Assembly (NCBI RefSeq): GCF_036350515.1
Contig: NZ_JAZDUE010000001.1
Location: forward strand, 434,001-498,000
Length of the DNA stretch: 64,000 nt
DNA from: Gordonia prachuapensis
GTDB lineage: Bacteria > Actinomycetota > Actinomycetes > Mycobacteriales > Mycobacteriaceae
Direction: 5' to 3'
Translations under genes and position numbers: made by a program
Notes under the pieces: model-generated
What the model was told of the DNA's origin: nothing
Databases searched by the model: none
Seen by the model: only the letters and a program-made list of their open reading frames with translations
Shown here: piece by piece, positions 7,694 to 15,401 of the stretch
Layout of the letters: each line of letters begins with the position of its first letter
Position numbering within the stretch: position 1 is the first letter of the stretch

Positions 7694-8956
7694 TCAGTTT
7701 CCGGGTTGCCCGCCGGGGCCGTCGGGGCCACCCGGTCCACCCGGTCCACCTGCTCCGCCGGGTCCACCTGCTCCGCCGGGTCCGGACGCCTCCTGCTGGG
7801 TCACGCTACCGGCGTAGTCATTGGTGGGGTCTCGGTAGATCGTGTGGATGTGGCCCCATCCGGAGGTGGTGTACCCATCGACGTCGGCGCCCGCCGAACC
7901 CTGCTGGTTCGAGAACTCGATGTAGACGTCGGGACCGGAGATCTGGAAATAGATTCCGTCACCCTGGGACATGTCGTACTCGGTGGCACCCGACCAGTTG
8001 ACGTACGTCTGATCGATCGTCGCCTCGATCGCCGACAACGCTGATTCGGTCGTCTCCGGGTCGGACATCCCCACCCAGTTGGCGATCACGTCCAACAGCA
8101 GGTTCTTCTGCTCATCGGTGAGATCCGCGCCCGAGATCCCCGTGCCGGAGGGGTAGTCGCAGGTATCGCCGGGACCGCACACCAGGTTCGACACATCGGT
8201 TCCCTGGTACAGCTGTGCCTTCTGCTCATCGGTCAGGCTGTCGTAGAAGGCGAACGCCGTCTCATACATCCCCGCGAGCGGCTGCACCTCGTTGCCGTCG
8301 GCATCGGTGTAGACAGCCGGCTGCGCGCCGAGGTGGGTCGGTGCGAACGTGATCGACGAGTCGGTCCCGTTCAACGTGGCGTTGATGCCGAGGTGATGAC
8401 CGCCGAACTGGACCTGCCATGACTCGGTGTCGGACGGGTCGCCGAAGAACGCGATGTAGTACTGGCCCAACGAATCCTCGGACGAGCTGCTGTTGTCGAG
8501 CAGGAATTCGTCACCGCCGATGATGCCGGTCACGGTCTCGTACCCGTCGTCGCTGAGCAACGCCTCGAGCACCTCCATCGCCGCGCGTCGCTGTTCCTCG
8601 TCGAGATCGTTGAGATTCAGTCCGGCACGCTCGACGAAGGTGACCGGAAAATTGGACCACGACGTCGTCTTGGTCTCGTCGTCGTAGGCGTACACGACTG
8701 CCTCGCGCTGCTCGTCTGTCAACGTGTCGAGGAACTGCGCGGCAGCGTCGGTCGTGGCGGCGATCGTCTCCGCGGACGTCGCCGAATCCTGGTTCGTCGT
8801 GCCCGAACTGTCGACAGTGGCCGCCGACGTCGAGGTCGCCGATGTCGTAGAGGTGGCGTCGTCGGTACCCGAGGTACACCCGACCAGCGTGAGACCACCC
8901 GCGAGAAGAAGAGATGCGACGATCGTCGCGCCGCGATGGGAGGGCGAAATGTTCAT
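7694..8956 (-). CDS. DUF3500 domain lipoprotein with collagen-like tail
   Basis: 420 residues. A short basic N-terminus, a hydrophobic stretch and LVGC form a lipoprotein signal with the lipidated Cys near residue 25, followed by a Ser/Thr/Ala-rich linker. The body is DUF3500: LTDEQREAVVYAYDDE, then WSNFPVTF, FGGHHLGINATL and LTDEQKNLLLDVIANWVG. The C-terminus is a run of G-P-G-G-A repeats resembling collagen. The protein should be anchored to the outer face of the membrane; function of DUF3500 is unknown. The start at 8956 was chosen because it places the signal peptide at the N-terminus; an upstream start would bury it, although no good ribosome site is visible. Confidence 0.82.
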   Translation of the reverse strand: MNISPSHRGATIVASLLLAGGLTLVGCTSGTDDATSTTSATSTSAATVDSSGTTNQDSATSAETIAATTDAAAQFLDTLTDEQREAVVYAYDDETKTTSWSNFPVTFVERAGLNLNDLDEEQRRAAMEVLEALLSDDGYETVTGIIGGDEFLLDNSSSSEDSLGQYYIAFFGDPSDTESWQVQFGGHHLGINATLNGTDSSITFAPTHLGAQPAVYTDADGNEVQPLAGMYETAFAFYDSLTDEQKAQLYQGTDVSNLVCGPGDTCDYPSGTGISGADLTDEQKNLLLDVIANWVGMSDPETTESALSAIEATIDQTYVNWSGATEYDMSQGDGIYFQISGPDVYIEFSNQQGSAGADVDGYTTSGWGHIHTIYRDPTNDYAGSVTQQEASGPGGAGGPGGAGGPGGPGGPDGPGGQPGN

Positions 8957-9068
8957 GGCATGAACGGTAGATCCCGAAACTGGAAAGACGCTGTCAGCCG
9001 GCTGGGAGGCCGCCAACGTCGCAGCCGGGATGTGGAATGCCAGGTCGCGCAGGGGCGTTTCGACAGAC

Positions 9069-9479
9069 ATGGCCGCATTCCACCTGTCGCCCCGCGTGTC
9101 CGATCGGCTGGCAGCAGAGGACGTCATCTGGCTCAGCACGGTAAACGCCCGGCACGGGCCGGTGCCGACACCGGTCTGGTTCCTGTGGTTCGACGACAGC
9201 TTCCTGTTGTTCAGTCAGCCCGGCACCGCGAAATTACGCCACATCGATGCCGAGTCCGCTGTCGCGCTCAACCTGAACTCGGATGACCACGGCGGGGATG
9301 TCGCAGTGTTCACCGGGCAGGCGAAGGTCGACGACGCGGGCCCCACCGACGAGGAGTGGGCGGCCTTCACCACCAAATATGCGCACGGCTTCGTCTCCAT
9401 CGACATGACGCCCGACGAATTCGCCCGCTCGTACTCCGTTCTCGTCCGTGTCACACCGGAGCGGCTGCGCGCCTGGTGA
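9069..9479 (+). CDS. PPOX-class F420-dependent oxidoreductase (TIGR03667-like)
   Basis: 136 residues with the split-barrel flavin-binding fold. DVIWLSTVNARHGPVPTPVWF is the first hairpin, FLLFSQPGTAKLRHI the cofactor-contacting segment, and VAVFTGQAKV the next strand. This order and length match the TIGR03667 subgroup of the pyridoxamine-phosphate-oxidase-like family (Rv3369 type), thought to use coenzyme F420. The likely reaction is reduction of an unknown small molecule. The start at 9069 gives the family N-terminus; no convincing ribosome site is visible. It is divergent from the DUF3500 lipoprotein, with 112 bases between them. Confidence 0.8.
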   Translation: MAAFHLSPRVSDRLAAEDVIWLSTVNARHGPVPTPVWFLWFDDSFLLFSQPGTAKLRHIDAESAVALNLNSDDHGGDVAVFTGQAKVDDAGPTDEEWAAFTTKYAHGFVSIDMTPDEFARSYSVLVRVTPERLRAW

Positions 9480-9504
9480 TCCGGTCGCCGGAGGTGGCGT
9501 GTCA

Positions 9505-10416
9505 TCAGTGTCGGGAACCGGTACGGGCGAGTGTCACCGTCGCCAGAGTGAGTGTCATGTCGTCGGCTCCGGCGTCGACCATGCGGATGTTCACCACGCT
9601 GTGGTCGGTGCCGTCCCGGACCACCGTGCCATAGGTTCTCGCAGGTCCGACCCGAACCTGCGCCAGGAAATGCATCTGCATGTCGATCGGGAGCAGGTCC
9701 GGTCGCATCGCCTGCGCCGCGCACTCGATCAGCAATGCCTGCGCACCACCCATGATCGTGCCGATCTGGTTGGCCACGAAAGGTGTTCGATCGAGTTCGA
9801 GGACGCCGGACGACGGTTCCACCGCACGGATGCCGAGGCGAGCGTGGATGGGTTCGGCGATGGGTACGACCGCGCGCTCGCGGACCTGGCCGATCCACTG
9901 ATCGGGCGTGTACGCGTCCGCTCCGAAAGCTGCGGAGCGGGGGATACGTGCGAACGTCACCAACCCGCGGGCGGCGAGCGTGGGGCCGCCCGGTCGGTCG
10001 GATCCTGTATCGATCGCCGCCGCGATGTCTCGCAGGTCGGTGCGCCCGTGTGCGTCGTAGATGTCGGCGGATACGACCACGACCTTCTTGCCCACCCGGA
10101 TCAACCTGCTGTCCATGACGATCGGTCCCTCAATGACCGGCTCGGCCATGTGGAGCGCGAGATCCTGGGTGGCCGTCCAATCCGGTGCTGCGGCGACGAG
10201 TGCCGGGTCCGATGCCACGAAATCGAGCACGGTCACCAGCATGCCGACGGGAGCCGTCCCGGCATGGGATCGGAGTAGGTCGGTGAGGTCGGCGCGGATG
10301 AAGGATCGCTCGGCGCACGGCTGCAGCGACACGAGCCCGAAATCGGAGGTGAAGGTGTTCGTCTCCGTCACCGCTGTCTTCACCGCGTCGGCGGTGGCCG
10401 GTGTCGTGGTGCTCAT
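9505..10416 (-). CDS. Double-hotdog acyl-CoA thioesterase-like protein
   Basis: 303 residues comprising two hotdog-like halves. The first contains GMLVTVLDFVASDPALV and LALHMAEPV, the second NQIGTIMGGAQALLIECAAQA followed by MQMHFLAQVRVGPARTYGTVV. The second block is the typical hotdog helix with its conserved N/G, then the substrate-tunnel strands. This arrangement resembles PaaI-like thioesterases that hydrolyse acyl-CoA in the cytosol. Substrate is unknown. It is convergent with the PPOX gene and divergent from the DUF1707 gene; a perfect 8-bp dyad sits between the latter pair. Confidence 0.75.
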   Translation of the reverse strand: MSTTTPATADAVKTAVTETNTFTSDFGLVSLQPCAERSFIRADLTDLLRSHAGTAPVGMLVTVLDFVASDPALVAAAPDWTATQDLALHMAEPVIEGPIVMDSRLIRVGKKVVVVSADIYDAHGRTDLRDIAAAIDTGSDRPGGPTLAARGLVTFARIPRSAAFGADAYTPDQWIGQVRERAVVPIAEPIHARLGIRAVEPSSGVLELDRTPFVANQIGTIMGGAQALLIECAAQAMRPDLLPIDMQMHFLAQVRVGPARTYGTVVRDGTDHSVVNIRMVDAGADDMTLTLATVTLARTGSRH

Positions 10417-10454
10417 CGCCGATCAACCGACGTCGGAAATATCGCATGCATATT

Positions 10455-10473
10455 CCGAGAATAGCATTCTCGG
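10455..10473. promoter_or_regulatory. Perfect inverted repeat, possible operator
   Basis: CCGAGAAT-AGC-ATTCTCGG: two perfect 8-base arms around three bases, in an AT-richer patch. It lies 39 bases upstream of the thioesterase start and 35 upstream of the divergent DUF1707 start. No regulator gene adjoins it, so the binder is unknown. Confidence 0.4.
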
Positions 10474-10507
10474 CGGTCATGCCCGCCGTCGTCGACCCGC
10501 CGATAGG

Positions 10508-11119
10508 GTGGCTGGCTGGGTCGAGAGCAACTCCGACGACGCGGTGCGTGTCGGACATCCGGAACGGGAGCGGGCCATCGCGCTGCTGAACGACGCGTTT
10601 TCGTCCGGTTATCTGGAGATCGTCGAGTTCGAGCAACGATCCGACCGAATTCTGCAGGGCCGCACCCGGGGTGAGCTCCGCGAGACCCTGGCCGACCTGC
10701 CGAACGCGGGGCTGCTGTTCCCGGGAGAGTCGCCCGGGCCGCCGGCGCAGATCGACGGCTCAGCCGTCACCCCGGTCGAGTGGGACGCGGACTGGAGCGC
10801 GGTTCGGCGGAAGGGGGTGTGGCAGGTCCCGCGCAGCGTGTTGGTCACCGGGTGGATGGGCACGGTCGATCTGGACTTCACTGACGCCGTCTTCCCCGGG
10901 CCGTCGGTCGAAGTGCACCTGCAGGTCTCCACCGCCACGGTCAAGCTCCGAATCCGCGCCGACGACGAGGTGCAGACCTCGGACCTCAAGGCATCGGGCT
11001 GGTCGACCATCAAGGACAAGGCCGGGCCGCCGCGCCGTCCCGGTGGCGCGGTGGTCGTGGTCTCCGGGTCCGTGTCGGCCATGACGTCGGTGAAGATCAA
11101 ACGCGCCGGTGCGCCGTAG
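10508..11119 (+). CDS. DUF1707 domain protein
   Basis: About 203 residues. The N-terminus has the DUF1707 signature VGHPERERAIALLNDAFSSGYLEIVEFEQR, followed by RTRGELRETLADLP; this short helical domain occurs in actinobacterial proteins of unknown function, often fused to membrane or cell-wall-active-factor-like domains. The C-terminal half is strand-rich (MGTVDLDFTDAVFPG; STATVKLRI) and resembles the LiaF/DUF2154 beta fold. No membrane segment is present. GTG at 10508 is taken as start; another GTG at 10544 is possible. Ribosome site is weak for both. Confidence 0.75.
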   Translation: MAGWVESNSDDAVRVGHPERERAIALLNDAFSSGYLEIVEFEQRSDRILQGRTRGELRETLADLPNAGLLFPGESPGPPAQIDGSAVTPVEWDADWSAVRRKGVWQVPRSVLVTGWMGTVDLDFTDAVFPGPSVEVHLQVSTATVKLRIRADDEVQTSDLKASGWSTIKDKAGPPRRPGGAVVVVSGSVSAMTSVKIKRAGAP

Positions 11120-11177
11120 GTGATCGGTGCCGTCCGTCGGCGCTGGTTCTCGGTCGGGGATCCGCCGTCGGAGCGCG

Positions 11178-11903
11178 TCAGTCGGTTGTCGGCGAAACGG
11201 AGTCGCCGGCGACCGCGAGGAGGACTTCGGCCAACTCGACCGGTCGGCTCAATGCGATCAGGTGCCCGCCGGGCAGGACGGTGATGTCGGCGCCGAGCCG
11301 TTCCCGGGCCTGACGACGCTGGAAATCGATGGGGAAGAAGCGATCCTCGGCTCCGCCGACGACGGTGACCGGGGCGGGCCAGTCGTCGAACGTGCACACC
11401 GAACCCATGACCTCGCCCGCTTGGTCGGGTTCGCCCTGTGCCATGGCCGCCGCGACGACGTCGTCGGGCACGTCATGGAAGAAGTCGTTCATAGGTTCGA
11501 TGCCGGCACCGACGTCTCTGCCGTCCCGGACGGCCATCTCCGCCCGCGCCTCGCCTGCACCCGAATTCTCGAACCAATGGCCGGGTGTTTCGTCCGGCAG
11601 CGGGATCATCGCGTTCACCAGGACGATCCGATCGGAGTCGATCTGTTCGGCCACCAGGGGGACGGTGAAACCACCGAGCGATTGTCCGACAACCACGGTC
11701 GTGCCCCCGGATGGGGAACCTGCGCACGCGTCGCGATACGCGTCCACGCAGGTTCGGGCGTAGGAATGGAGATCCGCGGCGGGATCGCCTGCCGGCAACT
11801 CGACGGCCACGGCGCGATGTCCCCGAGAGCGCAGTTCGGGAACGACGCGATGCCAGTACCACGCGCTGCCGCCCGCCCCGGGAATCAGCAGAAACGTCGC
11901 CAT
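11178..11903 (-). CDS. Alpha/beta hydrolase
   Basis: 241 residues of the alpha/beta hydrolase fold. FLLIPGAGGSAWYWHRVVPEL at the N-terminus carries the oxyanion-hole region, VVVGQSLGGFTVPLVAEQI the nucleophile elbow with Ser in GQSLG, and LPGGHLIALSRP the catalytic His near the end; the acid is probably in VGGAEDRFFP. The sequence resembles the salicylate-esterase/EstC-like group of small esterases. Substrate unknown; cytosolic. It lies 48 bases downstream of lsr2 in the same direction. Confidence 0.88.
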   Translation of the reverse strand: MATFLLIPGAGGSAWYWHRVVPELRSRGHRAVAVELPAGDPAADLHSYARTCVDAYRDACAGSPSGGTTVVVGQSLGGFTVPLVAEQIDSDRIVLVNAMIPLPDETPGHWFENSGAGEARAEMAVRDGRDVGAGIEPMNDFFHDVPDDVVAAAMAQGEPDQAGEVMGSVCTFDDWPAPVTVVGGAEDRFFPIDFQRRQARERLGADITVLPGGHLIALSRPVELAEVLLAVAGDSVSPTTD

Positions 11904-11951
11904 GTCGTTCTCCGACCTGCAATCGAATGAGGCCCAGTGCGCGTGGTGCGC

Positions 11952-12290
11952 CTAGTGCGCGGCTTCGAACGCCTCGATGACGTTCAGCGGAATCCGGCCA
12001 CGATCGCTGACCTCGTAGCCGTTCTTGTTCGCCCACTCGCGAATCGCCTTTGTCTGTTCCTTGCTGCGACCGGCCGGCACCGGGGTGGCGCGTTTCGCGG
12101 CACGGGACGTGGAGGTGACGCGGGAAACGGAGATGTACTTCGCCAGCGAATCCCGGAACTGTGCGGCGTGCTTTGCGGATGTGTCGAACTCGTAGGTCTT
12201 TCCGTCGAGAGACCACCGAACGGTCTCGTAGTCTTCGAGAACCTTTCCGTCGATGTCGTCGATGACCTGAACGATTTCCTTCTTCGCCAT
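11952..12290 (-). CDS. lsr2: Lsr2 family nucleoid-associated protein
   Basis: 112 residues. The N-terminal dimerisation domain begins MAKKEIVQVIDDIDGKVLED and includes VRWSLDGKTYEFDTSAKHAAQFR; the C-terminal DNA-binding domain has IREWANKNGYEVSDRGRIP, in which the RGR AT-hook-like motif inserts into the minor groove of AT-rich DNA. Lsr2 is the xenogeneic silencer of Actinobacteria, functionally like H-NS, and bridges AT-rich DNA. Length and sequence are standard. The ATG at 12290 follows a GGAGTTCAC sequence. The upstream region is unusually AT-rich for this genome, so self-binding is plausible. Confidence 0.96.
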   Translation of the reverse strand: MAKKEIVQVIDDIDGKVLEDYETVRWSLDGKTYEFDTSAKHAAQFRDSLAKYISVSRVTSTSRAAKRATPVPAGRSKEQTKAIREWANKNGYEVSDRGRIPLNVIEAFEAAH

Positions 12291-12488
12291 AGTGAACTCC
12301 GTCTTTCCTGGTCGTGACAATCTGTTCTCGAGTGAATGGGTGCGGGGTTGGCGCACCAGGGCTGTGTCCGGCATTGTTTCGTATTCTCGTCGGATCACAT
12401 ACTACCGGGCAGAAAATGAATTATTCCTGAGAGACTCACCATTCGTCCGGGTATGCAAAGAATTCGGCGAGTGGTAGTCGTCGCCACA

Positions 12489-13289
12489 TCAGTTGGTCGG
12501 GGCCACCGTCGTTGTCGGCGGTTGCGGTACGTCCGTACCGGCGCCGGGCGGAACAGCGGACGATCCGGCAAGTCCGAGGAGCTCGCGGGGGGCCCGGTCG
12601 GAAGAAGTGATCTCGCGGTAACCCGTTGGGGTGATTGCGAATCCGGCGTCGGAACGTGACTCGAGGCAGAAGAGGCCGGCTGTTTCCACCAGGCAGGAAA
12701 GCCGCGAAATGGAGATTGTGTGGCCGAAGTCGACGATTGTGCTGCGGTAAAGAACGGGAAACTGTTCGGAACAGACCCCGTCTTCTGTGCCTTGCGTGTC
12801 GAGGGTCACGAGATTTCCCTTCCACTCGCACCCTCGTGGCACGTTCGACGGCGTCGGCCCCGACCTTTGTGTGTTGAGGCGACACGCCAGGGTCTGGCCG
12901 TCGGCAGAACAGTTCACGGCGCGATCCGGCGGCGAGAAGTGAAAGTCGGAGGTCTCGATCAATGCCGATTCCGGTGTGGTCGAACCCTGGTGATACCTCG
13001 AATTGTCGACGCGAGGCGCAAGCGCAATCACCCGACCGATCGTCCAATCCGGCAACGGTGCATCGGCGGTGTCCTCGATCGACTCCTCGGTCGTCGTCGA
13101 GATGGTCGTCTCGATTTCTGTTTCGGTGGACAGGACATCGGTGGGCGGCAGCACGATCTGCGACGGTTGGGGATCGGCGGACAACGAACACCCCGCGACC
13201 ACGGCCACGAGTACCGCCACCATGAGGGTCCCGACGGCAACCGTCGACAGGCGCTCCGGGCGGCGGCCCAGGTGTCCGTACCCTTGCAC
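12489..13289 (-). CDS. Predicted lipoprotein of unknown function
   Basis: About 266 residues. A basic N-terminus (GRRPER), a hydrophobic core (MVAVLVAVVAGC) and the lipobox VVAGC predict lipid anchoring, followed by a Thr/Glu-rich linker. The mature part has six or more cysteines (VNCSAD, LACRL, RGCEWKG, GVCSE, LSCL, LFCLES), suggesting disulfides, and ends in a Pro/Thr-rich tail. No family is recognised. GTG at 13289 is preferred as start because it gives a full signal peptide; TTG at 13304 is the alternative. Its start codon is one base from that of the divergent trhO. Confidence 0.6.
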   Translation of the reverse strand: MQGYGHLGRRPERLSTVAVGTLMVAVLVAVVAGCSLSADPQPSQIVLPPTDVLSTETEIETTISTTTEESIEDTADAPLPDWTIGRVIALAPRVDNSRYHQGSTTPESALIETSDFHFSPPDRAVNCSADGQTLACRLNTQRSGPTPSNVPRGCEWKGNLVTLDTQGTEDGVCSEQFPVLYRSTIVDFGHTISISRLSCLVETAGLFCLESRSDAGFAITPTGYREITSSDRAPRELLGLAGSSAVPPGAGTDVPQPPTTTVAPTN

Positions 13290-13290
13290 T

Positions 13291-14175
13291 GTGTCGACCC
13301 CCAAGATCGTGTTGTTCTACGTGTTCACCCCACTCGCCGACCCGGAGGCCATCCGCCTCTGGCAGCAGGCGCTGTGTGAACAGCACGGACTGCGCGGCAG
13401 GATCATCGTGTCACCACACGGCATCAACAGCACCGTCGGTGGCGACATCAGACAGGTCAAACGGTACGTCAGGGCCACCCGGTCCTATCCGGCGTTCGCC
13501 GATGCCGACATCAAGTGGTCCGACGGAACCGGTGACGACTTCCCCCGTCTCAGCGTTCGGGTGCGACCCGAGATCGTCACCTTCGGCGTGCCCGAGGAGG
13601 TCCGCGTCGACACCGACGGCGTCGTCGGGGGCGGCACCCACCTGACGCCGCGAGAGGTCCATGACCTGATCGCCGAGCGCGGCGACGACGTCGTGTTCTT
13701 CGACGGGCGCAACCGCATCGAGGCGGAAGTGGGTCGGTTCTCGGGTGCGATCGTCACCGACGCGCAGACCACCCGTGACTTCGTCCCCCTGCTCGACAGC
13801 GGCCGCTTCGATCACCTCAAGGACCGGCCCGTCGTCACCTACTGCACCGGCGGCGTGCGATGCGAGGTCCTCAGTGGGTTGATGCGCTCGCGGGGATTCC
13901 GTGAGGTCTATCAGCTCGACGGCGGGATCGTGCGGTACGGAGAGGAATTCGGCGACGACGGGCTGTGGCAGGGCTCGTTGTACGTCTTCGACAACCGGAT
14001 GACCGTCGACTTCTCCGACCATGCCGCCGTCATCGGGACATGCACCCGGTGTGGGTCACCCACCAAGGCCGTCGCGAACTATCCGGATTCGCTCGGGCGG
14101 GACCTCGCCGTGCTGTGCGCCGATTGCCAACGAGAGGTCGCCGACGACGCCGATCCGCAGCGCTCGGCGTCGTGA
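13291..14175 (+). CDS. trhO: tRNA uridine(34) hydroxylase, rhodanese-like
   Basis: 294 residues. An N-terminal acylphosphatase-like domain (KIVLFYVFTPLADPEAIRLW; GIIVSPHGINSTVGG-type segment, here RIIVSPHGINSTVGG) is followed by a rhodanese domain whose active-site Cys is in VVTYCTGGVRCE, then DGGIVRYGEEFG and a C-terminal cysteine cluster (CTRCGSPTKAVANY; CADCQRE) that may bind zinc. TrhO hydroxylates U34 of certain tRNAs using oxygen, a step toward 5-methoxyuridine-type wobble modification. GTG at 13291 matches the family N-terminus. It overlaps the following CobW gene by four bases and is divergent from the lipoprotein gene with one base between start codons. Confidence 0.9.
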   Translation: MSTPKIVLFYVFTPLADPEAIRLWQQALCEQHGLRGRIIVSPHGINSTVGGDIRQVKRYVRATRSYPAFADADIKWSDGTGDDFPRLSVRVRPEIVTFGVPEEVRVDTDGVVGGGTHLTPREVHDLIAERGDDVVFFDGRNRIEAEVGRFSGAIVTDAQTTRDFVPLLDSGRFDHLKDRPVVTYCTGGVRCEVLSGLMRSRGFREVYQLDGGIVRYGEEFGDDGLWQGSLYVFDNRMTVDFSDHAAVIGTCTRCGSPTKAVANYPDSLGRDLAVLCADCQREVADDADPQRSAS

Positions 14176-15254
14176 ACCGTCCGACGATTCCGGTCATCCT
14201 GGTCGCCGGTTTCCTCGGGTCCGGCAAGACGACCCTCCTGAATCACCTGCTCCGGACCGCCGACGGCACGCGAATCGGGGTGCTGGTCAACGATTTCGGC
14301 TCGATCAACATCGACGCGATGCTGATCGCGGGTCAGGCCGACGACACGGTGAGTCTGTCCAACGGCTGCATGTGCTGCAGCGTGGACGCGGACGGTGTCG
14401 AGAGTGCGCTGGCGCGATTGCTGCGGCCGAAGTCCGCTATCGACGCGATCGTGATCGAGGCGAGCGGTATCGCCGAACCGCGGGCACTGATCCGGATGAT
14501 CACCGGGATGGACGACCCGCGGATGCGCTACGGGGGACTCGTCTACGTCGTCGACGCAGCCACGAACACCGAGGTCCGCCGACGCCATCCGGAGATCGAC
14601 CGTCACGTCGAGATCGCGGACCTGGTGGTCGTGAACAAAGCGGACCTGGTCACCGACGACGAGTTGTCGGCGCTGTGCGACGACGTGCGCCGCGTCAACG
14701 ACAGCGCACCGACGGTGGTGACCGCCGACGGCGTCGTGGATGCGGCGATGCTGTTCGATCCGCGGCCCCGGACCGTCGACAACGAATCTCGCAGTCGGCA
14801 ACTCACGCTCGATGAACTTCTCGAGGCGGACACCGACGAGTGCGTCGGTCACGGTGACGGGGGACACGGTGGGCACCACCATCGGCACCTGCACGACGAG
14901 TTCGGCTCGGTCGAGTTCACCTCGACGCGCCCGCTGAATCCTCGCCGGCTCGCCGAGTTCCTCGAACGGCCGCCGACCGGGTGTTACCGGATCAAGGGCG
15001 TGGTCGCGTTCGACGTGCCGGGGCACCGGCAGAAGTTCGTCGTCCACGCGGTCGGTGGGTTCGTCCGGGTGGAACGGCGTGGATGGGGACGCGAGGAGCG
15101 CACATCGAGCGTCGTGGTCATCGGGGCGGGGATGGACCGCGACGAAGTCCGCCGCCGGCTCGACGCCATCGTCGTCGGCGCCGATCTCCGGGACGATCGG
15201 CCCGACGAGCACGGGATCTTGAGTATCACGCGTCACCTGGTCACAGCTCACTAA
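14172..15254 (+). CDS. CobW/COG0523 family GTPase (metal chaperone-like)
   Basis: 360 residues. VAGFLGSGKTTLLNHLL is the Walker A loop; NGCMCCS holds the C-x-C-C metal-binding motif; EASGIAEP and VVNKADLV are the Walker B and guanine-specificity regions. A His-rich loop (HGDGGHGGHHHRHLH) between the GTPase and the C-terminal CobW_C domain should bind metal, often zinc. COG0523 proteins deliver metal to client enzymes. GTG overlaps the trhO stop as GTGA, so the two are translationally coupled; the client may be TrhO itself, whose C-terminus has a cysteine cluster, but this is inference. Confidence 0.88.
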   Translation: MNRPTIPVILVAGFLGSGKTTLLNHLLRTADGTRIGVLVNDFGSINIDAMLIAGQADDTVSLSNGCMCCSVDADGVESALARLLRPKSAIDAIVIEASGIAEPRALIRMITGMDDPRMRYGGLVYVVDAATNTEVRRRHPEIDRHVEIADLVVVNKADLVTDDELSALCDDVRRVNDSAPTVVTADGVVDAAMLFDPRPRTVDNESRSRQLTLDELLEADTDECVGHGDGGHGGHHHRHLHDEFGSVEFTSTRPLNPRRLAEFLERPPTGCYRIKGVVAFDVPGHRQKFVVHAVGGFVRVERRGWGREERTSSVVVIGAGMDRDEVRRRLDAIVVGADLRDDRPDEHGILSITRHLVTAH

Positions 15255-15311
15255 CGGTTTCCATCAGGCCTGGTCGCGAATTTTCCATTTCGACAGCCGG
15301 CTGTTTCACTT

Positions 15312-15325
15312 GTTACAAATGTGAC
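15312..15325 (+). promoter_or_regulatory. GTTAC-N4-GTGAC element upstream of amidase
   Basis: GTTACAAATGTGAC lies 76 bases before the amidase start. A similar pair of GTTAC/GTGAC half-sites lies upstream of the Rpf gene at 60445. Comparable motifs are reported for the cell-wall regulator MtrA in Actinobacteria, but the match was made by eye and is weak evidence. Confidence 0.3.
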
Positions 15326-15401
15326 TGATGTGGCCAGTGTTGCGTCTCGGAAGGAGAGAGGTGGCGGCGACCGAATGGGGTCGGCCGGCACCCGATGTGT
15401 G

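Noticed and set aside
7694..7800. GGTCCACC-type repeats as a DNA-level repeat element
   Set aside because: They are the codons of the Gly/Pro-rich tail of the DUF3500 lipoprotein rather than an independent repeat.
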